Assembly (NCBI GenBank): GCA_947631085.1
Contig: CANRJY010000001.1
Span: 124,001 to 188,000, forward strand
Direction of reading: 5' to 3'
Origin: an uncultured Clostridia bacterium
GTDB taxonomy: Bacteria > Bacillota > Clostridia > UBA1381
Length of the DNA stretch: 64,000 nt
The translations under genes and the position numbers were made by a program. The notes beneath the pieces were generated by a model. The model saw only the letters and a program-made list of their open reading frames with translations, ran no database searches and was not told the DNA's origin. Positions 9,123 to 18,895 of the stretch are shown here, piece by piece (the first letter of the stretch is position 1; each line of letters begins with the position of its first letter).

Positions 9123-11123
9123 CTATGTTTGAATTGTGAATATCTCCGCCAGCGGTTCCGTAAAATTCCCGTCGTCCGCCCGCCATACGAACACTTTTTC
9201 CGATTCGGATATTTGGATATCGTTGACTTCAGCCTCCGCTCCGCCGTCAAAGCTGACCGGATATATTTTTATTCCCGTCATCGTCCCGTCGGGACTGTAT
9301 TCCGCCTTCAGTACCGCCGCCTCCCCGATCTCAGGATCGCCGGAAAACAGCTTAAGCGTATTTGACACGCTGTCAAACGAAAGCGTAACCTTTGTATTTT
9401 TCGAAGGTAATGTCGGCGTGGGAGACGGAGCTATTGTAGCTTCCGCCTCAGCGGTCGGCTCCAAGGTTGGTTCCGGCGTCGGAGTCGGTTCATGCGTTGG
9501 CTCAGAGGTTGGTTCTGCCGTCGGGGTCGGCTCCAAGGTTGGTTCTGAGGTTGGTTCTGAGGTTGGTTCTACCGTCGGTTCTGCCGTCGGGGTCGGCTCC
9601 GAGGTTATCTCCGGTGTTGTAGTCGGCTCAAGCGTCGGCTCCAAGGTTGGTTCCGGCGTCGGAGTCGGTTCAGGCGTTGGAGTCGGTTCCGGTGTCGGAG
9701 TCGGTTCAGGTGTTGGTTCAGGTGTAGGTATTGGTTCCGGCGTTGGTGTTGGTTCAGGTGTAGGTATTTCCGTCGGCTCCGGTGTTGGAGTTAATGTCGG
9801 CTCCGGCGTCGGTACCAATGTCAATGCGGCATACGCGTTTAAGCGTCCTCCCGTCTGCGTTTTACCCTGAAGCGTTTCCAATGTGTCCGCGCTTTTTTTA
9901 AGTCTGTCGATAATTTCGGCAGGCGTTATATCGGGATAACGCGCTATCATAAGCGCGGCTGTGCTTGCTATAAACGGACATGCCATAGATGTACCGCTCT
10001 CGTATTTATATGACGCCGCGCCGCTTTTTTCCACATATGTACTCATTATCTTTTCGCCCGGGGCAGCCATATCCACTGTGTTTGCACCGTAATTGGAAAG
10101 AGTAGCAAGTGTGTCATTTTTACTCGTAAACGCAATAGAGATCACATTATCATAGTCATACCCGCCCGGGTATACCGGATATTTATCGTTATTCGATCCC
10201 TCATTTCCGGCGGCTCCGATAAAAAGCGTACCTGTACATTCTTTTATAATATCTTCAATGCTTTTCGATAATTCGGGACCGCCGTAGCTGTTGTTTGCTA
10301 TGGGAATATTCATTTTTTGGACATATTTTATCGCCTCATATATGTAGCTTACTTTTGTATTCCCTGCCGAGTTAAAAATTTTTAGCGGTAATATCTTAGC
10401 GCCGCGCGCCAGCGAGGCAACTCCTATCCCGTTATCCGTCACCGCGCTCACTATTCCGGCAACATGCGTTCCGTGTCCGAGATCATCGTTCGGGTTATTG
10501 TCGTCGTCACAAAAATTCCAGCCATGAACGTCATCCGTGAAGCCGTTATCATCGTCGTCTATCCCGTTATCGGGGATTTCATTGGGATTTGTCCATATAT
10601 TGTCCTTCAAATCGGGATGATCCAGAAGCACTCCCGAGTCAAGAGTAGCCACGATAACATCGGAACAGTCGATATTCAAATCCCACACCGCCGGAGCATT
10701 TATCTTTTCAAGCCCGTATTGATTTCCGGATACATATTCCGTGTCATCGGGCAAATCATCAAGAGTATATATGTAATCCGGTTCGGCATAATCCACATCC
10801 GGCATTTCATTAAGCCTTTCAACGGTACGGAGTACATTATCTCTCCCCGGTTCTTCAAGAGTAAGCCTTAGGACGCGTTTTTCCGAGGACATACTCATCA
10901 GTGAAATTCCGCCGGCATGATTATCGAGATTTTCAACCTTAGCAATCCCGAGCCCGTAAAAGCTCGGTTCTGCCGAAAACAGTCTTACATTTCCCGTCGG
11001 TCTCATCACCGCTATTACAGATGACGTGTCAAATTCCGCCCTGTTGCCGTCAGCGTCCGCATATACGGCAAAGCCGTTGCAAAAGGCGGCAGCGGCAAGC
11101 AGTAATGCAATATACTTCTTCAT
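9123..11123 (-). CDS. Secreted S8 (subtilisin-like) serine protease with Pro/Thr/Glu-rich repeat linker
   Basis: Asp motif VIVATLDSGVLLDHPDL, His motif DDLGHGTHVAGI, Ser motif YESGTSMACPFIAS; signal peptide; tail of TPEPTPTPEPT repeats. Confidence 0.93.
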   Translation of the reverse strand: MKKYIALLLAAAAFCNGFAVYADADGNRAEFDTSSVIAVMRPTGNVRLFSAEPSFYGLGIAKVENLDNHAGGISLMSMSSEKRVLRLTLEEPGRDNVLRTVERLNEMPDVDYAEPDYIYTLDDLPDDTEYVSGNQYGLEKINAPAVWDLNIDCSDVIVATLDSGVLLDHPDLKDNIWTNPNEIPDNGIDDDDNGFTDDVHGWNFCDDDNNPNDDLGHGTHVAGIVSAVTDNGIGVASLARGAKILPLKIFNSAGNTKVSYIYEAIKYVQKMNIPIANNSYGGPELSKSIEDIIKECTGTLFIGAAGNEGSNNDKYPVYPGGYDYDNVISIAFTSKNDTLATLSNYGANTVDMAAPGEKIMSTYVEKSGAASYKYESGTSMACPFIASTAALMIARYPDITPAEIIDRLKKSADTLETLQGKTQTGGRLNAYAALTLVPTPEPTLTPTPEPTEIPTPEPTPTPEPIPTPEPTPEPTPTPEPTPTPEPTPTPEPTLEPTLEPTTTPEITSEPTPTAEPTVEPTSEPTSEPTLEPTPTAEPTSEPTHEPTPTPEPTLEPTAEAEATIAPSPTPTLPSKNTKVTLSFDSVSNTLKLFSGDPEIGEAAVLKAEYSPDGTMTGIKIYPVSFDGGAEAEVNDIQISESEKVFVWRADDGNFTEPLAEIFTIQT
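9408..9822 (-). repeat. Degenerate (PTPEPT)n-encoding tandem repeat inside the S8 protease gene
   Basis: Repeated ggcgtcggttccggtgttggagtcggttc-type units on the + strand, translating to P-T-P-E-P-T on the - strand. Confidence 0.85.
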
Positions 11124-11270
11124 TGAACTCTTCCTTTTCTACAGAATATACAATGCTTAATAAACTATCCGCATAGTAAATCCATTATACAACATCATAA
11201 AATATTTTGTCAACAATATCGTTAAATAACGTCTGTTAATATATTTCCAATATTTCAAGACATTCACAAA

Positions 11271-11293
11271 ATGGACGGATATGATCCGTCCAT
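11271..11293 (-). terminator. Terminator downstream of carB
   Basis: ATGGACGGAT-N3-ATCCGTCCAT followed by TTTTG on the - strand. Confidence 0.6.
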
Positions 11294-11302
11294 TTATATG
11301 CT

Positions 11303-14300
11303 TTACTTTATTTCACTGTGAAATTCCTGTAACGGTTTAACGCCCGAGTCGCCTTTTTGTATCGCCTTAATTCCCGCAACCGACGCTTTCGCCGCCGCGA
11401 GCGTTGTCATGTACGGTATTCTGCCCTTGATAACGCCCTTTCTGATATAGCTGTCGTCCGCCGCGCCCTTTTTGTCGGTCGGGGTGTTAATTACCATTGT
11501 TACCTCGCCGTTTGTGATTATATCGAGCACATTCGGTCTGCCTTCGCCAAGCTTCGCGACCGATTTCGCGGGTATGCCGTGCGCGTTGATAAAGTCCGCG
11601 CTGCCCTTCGTCGCGACTATCTCGAAGCCCAAGTCGTGGAAACCCTTCGCAACCTCTATCATTTCCTCCTTGTCGCGGTCGTTTACGCTGATGAGCACTC
11701 TGCCCGAAACGGGAAGCCTTGTCTGCGTAGCCTCCTGCGACTTGCCGAACGCCTCGCCGAAGTCCGCCGCCATGCCGAGAACCTCGCCTGTCGAGCGCAT
11801 TTCGGGGCCTAAAATCGGATCGACCTCCTGGAACATATTGAACGGGAATACCGCTTCCTTAACGCCGTAGTGCGGGATTTTCTTCTCTTTCAGATCCGCC
11901 ACCGGCGACGGTCTGCCCGTTATCGGAGACGTGATTATATCGGTCGCAAGCGGCACCATTCTGATGTTACATACCTTCGATACGAGCGGCACCGTTCTTG
12001 ACGCGCGCGGATTTGCTTCGAGCACATAAACCTTGCCGTCCTCGATCGCGTACTGCATATTCATAAGCCCGCGCACATTCATTTCACGCGCTATTTTACG
12101 CGTATATTCCTTTATCGTCTCAACATTTTCAGCCGGAATGTGCATAGACGGCAAAATACAAGCCGAGTCGCCCGAGTGGATTCCGGCAAGCTCGATATGC
12201 TCCATAACAGCCGGAACGAACACATTCTCGCCATCCGAAATAGCGTCCGCTTCGCACTCGGTAGCGTGATTTAAGAAGCGGTCGATAAGGATAGGTCTGT
12301 CGGGCGTCACGCCTACGGCGGCGCTCATGTAAACTTTAAGGCTTTCCGCGTCGTGAACTACCTCCATGCCGCGTCCGCCGAGAACGTACGACGGGCGAAC
12401 CATTACGGGATAGCCTATCTTCTCCGCAATTTCGAGCGCTTCTTCAACGTCGACCGCCATTCCCGACTCCGGCATAGGAATACCGAGCTTGTCCATCATC
12501 GCGCGGAACAAATCTCTGTCCTCCGCCAAATCTATCGTTTCCGGCGTCGTTCCGAGTATATTTACGCCGTTTTTCTTTAATTCCGCCGCCAAATTAAGCG
12601 GGGTCTGACCGCCGAACTGCGCGATAACGCCGAGCGGCTTTTCCTTTTCATGTATACTTAAAACATCCTCCAATGTCAGCGGCTCGAAATAGAGCTTATC
12701 GGACGTGTCGTAGTCGGTCGAAACGGTTTCGGGGTTGCAGTTTACGATTATCGTTTCAAATCCGAGCTGTTTCAGCGCCTTCGCAGCGTGAACGCAGCAG
12801 TAGTCGAACTCGATACCCTGTCCTATTCTGTTCGGACCGCCGCCCAATATCATGATCTTCGGCTTATCCGAAGCCTTGCTTTCGTCCTTCATGTTGTACG
12901 AAGAATAATAGTAAGCCGCGTCCTTTGTGCCGCTTACATGAACGCCTTCCCACGCTTCGGTAATACCCGCCGCGATACGCGCGTTCCTGATTTCCTCCTC
13001 GGTAACGTCCAAAAGTCCGCTCAAATATCTGTCCGAGAAGCCGTCCTTCTTCGCCTGTTCGAGCACGTCCGTCGGCGGAACGCTGCCCTTATATGCTTTG
13101 AGCGCTTCCTCCTCCTCGACGAGCTCCTTCATCTGCTCGATAAAGTAGTGCTTTATCTTAGTTAAATCCCATAATTCCTCGACAGTCGCGCCTTTTCTCA
13201 AAGCCTCGTACATAATGAACTGTCTTTCGCTCGACGGATATACGAGCATTTTCAAAAGCTCGTCCTTCGATTTCTCCGCGAAATCCTTCGCTCCGCCCAA
13301 GCCGTAGCGTCCTATTTCAAGACTTCTTATAGCCTTCTGGAACGCCTCTTTATACGTTTTGCCTATGCTCATTACCTCGCCGACCGCGCGCATCTGCGTA
13401 CCGAGCTTGTCCTGCGCGCCCTTGAATTTCTCAAACGCCCAGCGCGCGAACTTGATAACAACGTAGTCGCCGTCGGGATAGTATTTATCGAGCGTGCCGT
13501 ACTTGCCGCATTCGATATCCGACAAATCAAGTCCCGCCGCGAGCATAGCCGAAACGAGCGCGATCGGGAAGCCCGTCGCCTTCGACGCGAGCGCCGACGA
13601 GCGCGAGGTACGCGGATTTATTTCTATTACGATAACGCGTCCGTCCTCGGGATTTCTCGCGAACTGCACGTTAGTTCCGCCGATAACCTCTATCGCTTCA
13701 ACGATTTTATACGCCTGTCTCTGTAATTCCTTCTGCACGTCCTCGGGAATGGTAAGCATCGGAGCGGAGCAGAACGAGTCGCCCGTATGAACGCCCAGGG
13801 GGTCAATGTTCTCGATAAAGCAGACCGTTATCATGTTATTTTTGGAGTCTCTTACAACCTCCAGCTCCAGCTCCTCCCAGCCGAGAACCGATTCCTCGAC
13901 GAGAACCTGTCCGACAAGGCTCGCCTGCAAGCCGCGCTCGCAAACAACCTTTAATTCCTCGGTGTTGTAAACGAGACCGCCGCCCGCGCCGCCCATTGTG
14001 TACGCGGGGCGAAGCACAACAGGGTAGCCGAGCTTATCCGCGATAGCAAGCGCCTCGTCAACCGAATACGCGACCTCGCTTCGAGCCATCTCTATTCCGA
14101 GGCTGTTCATAGTTTTCTTAAATTCAATTCTGTCCTCGCCGCGGTCGATAGCGTCAACCTGCACTCCTATAACCTGCACGCCGTACTTATCCAAAATACC
14201 CGCGTTTGCAAGCTCCGAGCAGAGGTTTAAGCCCGACTGTCCGCCTAAGTTCGGCAGAAGCGCGTCGGGGCGTTCCTTTTCGATGATCTGAGTAAGTCTT

Positions 14301-14515
14301 TCGAGGTTCAGCGGCTCAATATATGTAACGTCAGCCGTTTCGGGGTCGGTCATGATGGTCGCGGGGTTCGAGTTTACGAGAACGATCTCGTAACCGAGCT
14401 TGCGAAGCGCCTTACACGCCTGCGTACCCGAATAGTCAAACTCGCACGCCTGACCGATAATAATAGGCCCCGAGCCGATTATTAGAACCTTGTGTATATC
14501 GTCTCTCTTTTTCAT
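11303..14515 (-). CDS. carB: Carbamoyl-phosphate synthase large subunit
   Basis: Full length (1070 aa): KVLIIGSGPIIIGQACEFDYSGTQACKALR, GGGPNRIGQGIEFDYCCVHAA, EANPRASRTVPLVSK. Confidence 0.97.
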   Translation of the reverse strand: MKKRDDIHKVLIIGSGPIIIGQACEFDYSGTQACKALRKLGYEIVLVNSNPATIMTDPETADVTYIEPLNLERLTQIIEKERPDALLPNLGGQSGLNLCSELANAGILDKYGVQVIGVQVDAIDRGEDRIEFKKTMNSLGIEMARSEVAYSVDEALAIADKLGYPVVLRPAYTMGGAGGGLVYNTEELKVVCERGLQASLVGQVLVEESVLGWEELELEVVRDSKNNMITVCFIENIDPLGVHTGDSFCSAPMLTIPEDVQKELQRQAYKIVEAIEVIGGTNVQFARNPEDGRVIVIEINPRTSRSSALASKATGFPIALVSAMLAAGLDLSDIECGKYGTLDKYYPDGDYVVIKFARWAFEKFKGAQDKLGTQMRAVGEVMSIGKTYKEAFQKAIRSLEIGRYGLGGAKDFAEKSKDELLKMLVYPSSERQFIMYEALRKGATVEELWDLTKIKHYFIEQMKELVEEEEALKAYKGSVPPTDVLEQAKKDGFSDRYLSGLLDVTEEEIRNARIAAGITEAWEGVHVSGTKDAAYYYSSYNMKDESKASDKPKIMILGGGPNRIGQGIEFDYCCVHAAKALKQLGFETIIVNCNPETVSTDYDTSDKLYFEPLTLEDVLSIHEKEKPLGVIAQFGGQTPLNLAAELKKNGVNILGTTPETIDLAEDRDLFRAMMDKLGIPMPESGMAVDVEEALEIAEKIGYPVMVRPSYVLGGRGMEVVHDAESLKVYMSAAVGVTPDRPILIDRFLNHATECEADAISDGENVFVPAVMEHIELAGIHSGDSACILPSMHIPAENVETIKEYTRKIAREMNVRGLMNMQYAIEDGKVYVLEANPRASRTVPLVSKVCNIRMVPLATDIITSPITGRPSPVADLKEKKIPHYGVKEAVFPFNMFQEVDPILGPEMRSTGEVLGMAADFGEAFGKSQEATQTRLPVSGRVLISVNDRDKEEMIEVAKGFHDLGFEIVATKGSADFINAHGIPAKSVAKLGEGRPNVLDIITNGEVTMVINTPTDKKGAADDSYIRKGVIKGRIPYMTTLAAAKASVAGIKAIQKGDSGVKPLQEFHSEIK

Positions 14516-14599
14516 AAAAAACCTTTCCTTTCAAAATGTTCCGTAATTTTATCTTATCCTTTATATTATCCCTTATATTGCGCAGTTTGTCAAGCAGTT

Positions 14600-15463
14600 T
14601 TACAAAAAATCTTTTCTGTACGCGGTCGGCTTGCGGTTTGTCTGACGTTTAAACTGCGCTATAAAACTGCTCGTGTCGGCAAAACCCGTTTTCAGAGCAA
14701 TTTCGGATATACTTAAATCCGTAGTCCTGAGCAATACTTTCGACTGGTTTATTCTGTGGTTTACCAAATAATTATATGGTGTGGCGCCCGTATACTGCTT
14801 GAAAATTCTTATAAAATAAAACTTAGATAAATGCACTCGTTCAACCATATCCTCTATACCTATGGGCTCGGCATAATTCTCGTGTATAAATCGGATCGTC
14901 TGCTCTATTTCAGGTATATGCAATTTTATATTCCTGTTGCTGTCATCGCTCAGCTCGCTTTGGAGTATAATATCAAACAGCTTATGTATCCCGAGCGATA
15001 TCCCCGACAGGGTTTTTAAATCCGGACGTTTCGCGTCATGCAAAAGCTGTTCAAGCTCTGCTTCAAACGCGGCCCTGTCCTGAATCCGCACCGCGCTCAC
15101 GCCTTTATAATTGACCGCTTCCGCTATGCCGCTTACGCCCGCTCCCTTTATATGCAGCCATATAAAATCCCATTTTTCCGACTTGGTTCGGTAAAGATGA
15201 TGCTTCATGCAATCGACCACAACGGCATATCCGCGCTGCAAAGTCAACCGGCTGCCGTCAGCCTCCATAACGCCCTCGCCGGAAAGCGTATACAAAAGCA
15301 TATGACTGTCATTTCCCTCCCGCTCCGTGGAATACTGGTTAAGCGCGTAAAAATGACCTATTTCTGTTATGTAAAACGGTAAAATATCAGCTGCCGCCGG
15401 AGTAGCCGTGACCCACTCCGACGACGGCTCTATGTCAAGATTGGCAATATGCATTTTATACAC
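14600..15463 (-). CDS. AraC family transcriptional regulator (cupin-like N-terminus)
   Basis: C-terminal double HTH: VHLSKFYFIRIFKQYTGATPYNYLVNHRINQSKVLLRTTDLSISEIALKTGFADTSSFIAQFKRQTNRKPTAYRK. Confidence 0.9.
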   Translation of the reverse strand: MYKMHIANLDIEPSSEWVTATPAAADILPFYITEIGHFYALNQYSTEREGNDSHMLLYTLSGEGVMEADGSRLTLQRGYAVVVDCMKHHLYRTKSEKWDFIWLHIKGAGVSGIAEAVNYKGVSAVRIQDRAAFEAELEQLLHDAKRPDLKTLSGISLGIHKLFDIILQSELSDDSNRNIKLHIPEIEQTIRFIHENYAEPIGIEDMVERVHLSKFYFIRIFKQYTGATPYNYLVNHRINQSKVLLRTTDLSISEIALKTGFADTSSFIAQFKRQTNRKPTAYRKDFL

Positions 15464-15637
15464 CTCTTTTATTGCAATAATTCTGTATATTTCATCTTCT
15501 ATAATAATAACACATTATTTTTCCCGCCGCAACAAACAGAGCAATATTTTTTTATTTTTATGCAATTTTTACTAATGCTTTTTCCGAATTTCTACTGTAT
15601 AATGTAACCATAAAATATTTTATAAGGAGAATTAGTC

Positions 15638-18600
15638 ATGGATAAGGTAAAGGTATGGGCTGAAGCCGTTACAATTCCGACATACGAAACGGGCGAATAC
15701 TCGCCGCTTCCGATGTTCCTCGAAAAGCGCGTTTATCAGGGAAGCTCAGGCAGAGTTTATCCGCATCCCGTATGCGAGAGCGTAGCGGACGTTAAGACGG
15801 ACAAGGAATACAACGCGGTATTTCTCGAAAACGAGTATCTTCTCGTAATGCTTCTTCCGGAAATCGGCGGCAAGGTTCACAGGATTTTCGATAAAACAAA
15901 CAACTACGACGCGGTTTACCATAACGAGGTAATAAAGCCCGCTCTCGTGGGGCTCGCAGGCCCGTGGGTATCGGGCGGAATTGAGTTCAACTGGCCGCAG
16001 CACCACAGACCGTCAACATTCGATCCCGTTTCGTACACGATAACCGAAAACGAGGACGGCTCGGCTACGGTATGGATGGGCGAAACGGAAAAAATGTACC
16101 ACATGAAGGGCATGGCGGGCTTCACGCTCTACCCGGGCAAGGCGTATCTCGAAATAAAGGGACAGCTCTATAACTCCACCGAGCGCACGCAGACGTTTCT
16201 TTGGTGGGCAAACCCCGCCGTGCCGGTAAACGAGAACACACGCTCGATCTTCCCGCCGGACGTTACTGCCGTAATGGATCACGGCAAACGCGATGTTTCA
16301 TCGTTCCCTATCGCGACGGGTACATACTACAAAATGGACTACAGCGAGGGCGTGGACATTTCGCGCTACAAGAATATCCCCGTCCCGACCTCGTACATGG
16401 CGGCTCATTCCGATTATGATTTCATCGGCAACTACGACTACGGCAAGGACGCAGGACTTCTCCACATCGCCGACCATCACATATCGCCGGGCAAAAAGCA
16501 GTGGACATGGGGCTGCGGCGATTTCGGCAAGGCATGGGACAGAAACCTCACCGACGAAAACGGACCGTATATCGAGCTTATGACGGGTATGTTCACCGAC
16601 AATCAGCCCGATTTCACATTTATCGCTCCGTATGAGGAAAAGACGTTTACGCAGTATTTCCTCCCGTACAAGGAGGTCGGCGCGGTAAAGAACGCGACGC
16701 TCGAAGCGGCGATAAATCTCGAAACCGACGACGGCGAAGCGTTTGTAAGCGTATATTCGCCCATGAAGCTGACCGCGCAGATAAAGCTCACGGGGCTTAC
16801 GGAAACGTATATTTCGGAAACGGTTGAATTATCGCCCGAAAAGCCGTTCACAACGGCTGTAAAATTCCACGAGGAGACGGACACGGATTTAACTCTTTCG
16901 GTCAAGGACGCAAACGGAAAAACAATTGTCGAGTATTCGCCGCTCCCCGAAAAAATCGAGCCTATCCCCTCGCCCGCCGAGGCTGCGAAAAAGCCCGAGG
17001 AAATAGCTTCATTGGAGGAGCTTTACTTGACGGCAGTCCACCTCGAGCAGTACCGCCACGCGACATACTCGCCCGAGCCGTACTATCTCGAAGGCTTAAA
17101 GCGCGACAAAACCGACATACGCCTCAACAACGGCTATGGAAAATACCTGTATAAAAACGGCTTATTCAAGGAAAGCGAAAAGCATTTCCGCGCGGCGATA
17201 AAGAAATCGACATGGAAAAACCCGAACCCGTACGACTGCGAGCCGTACTACAACTTAGGTCTGACGCTCAAAAAGCAGCGCAGGCTCGACGAAGCGTTCG
17301 ACGCGTTCTACAAGTCGATTTGGTCAAGCGCGATGCAGGACAAGGGCTTCTATCAGCTCGCGTGCATAGCCGCCGAAAAGGGACGCACCGAGCAGGCTCT
17401 CGAATTTGCGGAGCAGTCGCTCAATAAGGGTATACGCAATCTGAAATCTCGCAATCTGAAAACGACGCTTCTGCGCCTTCTCGGACGAAACGAGGAAGCG
17501 AAAGCGTTTGCGCTCGAAACGATGAAAATAGACCCGCTCAATTTCGGCTGCCGTTACGAGCTGTATAAAATTACGGGCGATTTCGCGATACTCAACGAAA
17601 TGACGATACTCATGCGTAACGACGTGCAGAATTACATAGAATTATCTCTGAGCTACAACGAGTTCGGGCTTCTCGACGAAGCCGCGAAGGTTCTCGCGCT
17701 GATATCCGAAGCCGACCGTCCGATGCTCCACTACTACATGGCGTATTATTCGGACAGCGACGTCGAGCTGGAGGTCGCGCACAAATCAGACTGCATGAAC
17801 TGCTTCCCGAACAGGCTCACCGATATGCTTGTGCTTGAATACGCGATAGAGAAAAACCCGTCGGACGAAAACGCGTACTACCTCTTGGGCAACCTGCTCT
17901 ACGACAAGGGACAGTGGGAGCGCGCTATGGAGTGCTGGAAGAAGTCGATCGAGATAAACGACGTAAACCCCGTAAATCACCGCAATCTGTCGCTCGCGTA
18001 CTTCAATAAGCTCCGCGACAGCGAAAGCGCTCTCTACGAAATGAGCCGCGCCTCGCGTCTCGCACCCGACGACGCGCGTATTTACTACGAGTACGACCAG
18101 CTCATAAAGCAGACAAACGATATGCCCGTCAAGAAGCGTCTTAAAAGCATGGCTGACAATATCCCGATGATGGAGTCGCGCGACGATTTATTCACGGAAT
18201 TTCTGACGCTGATGAACTGCGAAAAATATTACGAGCGCGCGTTACAGTTTATGACGCCGCACAAATTCCACCCGTGGGAAGGCGGAGAGGGCAAGATCAC
18301 CGCTCAGTATAAGAAAGCTCACATGGGCATAGCGGCGGAGCTTTACGCGAACAAGGACGTCGAGGGCGCGATCGAGCACCTCGAAGCCGCGCTCGTTTAT
18401 CCCGAAAACTTAGGCGAAGGCAAGCTGTTCGGCACACTCGACAACGACGTTTATTATATGATGGGCTGTATGTACGAGGGCGTTGACTATATCAAGGCGC
18501 AGGAGTGCTTCAAATTAGCCGCACGAGGCGACGAAAACCTCTCCGCGGCGGCGTACTACAACGACCAGCCGCCCGAAATGCTCTACTACCGCGCGCTCGC

Positions 18601-18895
18601 GGCAAGAAAGCTCGGCGACGAAAAGGCGGCAAAAGGCAAGCTCAACAAGCTCGTGACCTACGGCGAACAGCATTTGCACGACCACGTAGAAATAGACTAT
18701 TTCGCGGTATCCCTGCCCGACTTTCTGATTTACGAAGCAGATATGGATAAAAAGAATTATGTAAACTGCTGTTACTTGGCGGCGCTCGGCTATCACGGAC
18801 TGGGCAACAACGAAAAAGCGTCAAAATATGTAAACGCCGGACTTGAAGCCGACATATCGCACCAGGGATTGATTGAATTGAAGGAGAAAATATGA
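15638..18895 (+). CDS. DUF5107 domain protein with TPR repeats
   Basis: DUF5107-like N-terminus (NEYLLVMLLPEIGGKVHRIFDKTNNYDAVYHNEVIKPALVGLAGPWVSGGIEFNWPQHHRP); TPR-rich C-terminal half. Confidence 0.8.
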   Translation: MDKVKVWAEAVTIPTYETGEYSPLPMFLEKRVYQGSSGRVYPHPVCESVADVKTDKEYNAVFLENEYLLVMLLPEIGGKVHRIFDKTNNYDAVYHNEVIKPALVGLAGPWVSGGIEFNWPQHHRPSTFDPVSYTITENEDGSATVWMGETEKMYHMKGMAGFTLYPGKAYLEIKGQLYNSTERTQTFLWWANPAVPVNENTRSIFPPDVTAVMDHGKRDVSSFPIATGTYYKMDYSEGVDISRYKNIPVPTSYMAAHSDYDFIGNYDYGKDAGLLHIADHHISPGKKQWTWGCGDFGKAWDRNLTDENGPYIELMTGMFTDNQPDFTFIAPYEEKTFTQYFLPYKEVGAVKNATLEAAINLETDDGEAFVSVYSPMKLTAQIKLTGLTETYISETVELSPEKPFTTAVKFHEETDTDLTLSVKDANGKTIVEYSPLPEKIEPIPSPAEAAKKPEEIASLEELYLTAVHLEQYRHATYSPEPYYLEGLKRDKTDIRLNNGYGKYLYKNGLFKESEKHFRAAIKKSTWKNPNPYDCEPYYNLGLTLKKQRRLDEAFDAFYKSIWSSAMQDKGFYQLACIAAEKGRTEQALEFAEQSLNKGIRNLKSRNLKTTLLRLLGRNEEAKAFALETMKIDPLNFGCRYELYKITGDFAILNEMTILMRNDVQNYIELSLSYNEFGLLDEAAKVLALISEADRPMLHYYMAYYSDSDVELEVAHKSDCMNCFPNRLTDMLVLEYAIEKNPSDENAYYLLGNLLYDKGQWERAMECWKKSIEINDVNPVNHRNLSLAYFNKLRDSESALYEMSRASRLAPDDARIYYEYDQLIKQTNDMPVKKRLKSMADNIPMMESRDDLFTEFLTLMNCEKYYERALQFMTPHKFHPWEGGEGKITAQYKKAHMGIAAELYANKDVEGAIEHLEAALVYPENLGEGKLFGTLDNDVYYMMGCMYEGVDYIKAQECFKLAARGDENLSAAAYYNDQPPEMLYYRALAARKLGDEKAAKGKLNKLVTYGEQHLHDHVEIDYFAVSLPDFLIYEADMDKKNYVNCCYLAALGYHGLGNNEKASKYVNAGLEADISHQGLIELKEKI

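Noticed and set aside
9136-9870. + strand 244-aa ORF rich in Gly/Val/Ser (SVGSGVGVGSGVG...)
   Set aside because: Antisense shadow of the Pro/Thr repeat of the S8 protease; the S8 catalytic motifs on the - strand are clear.
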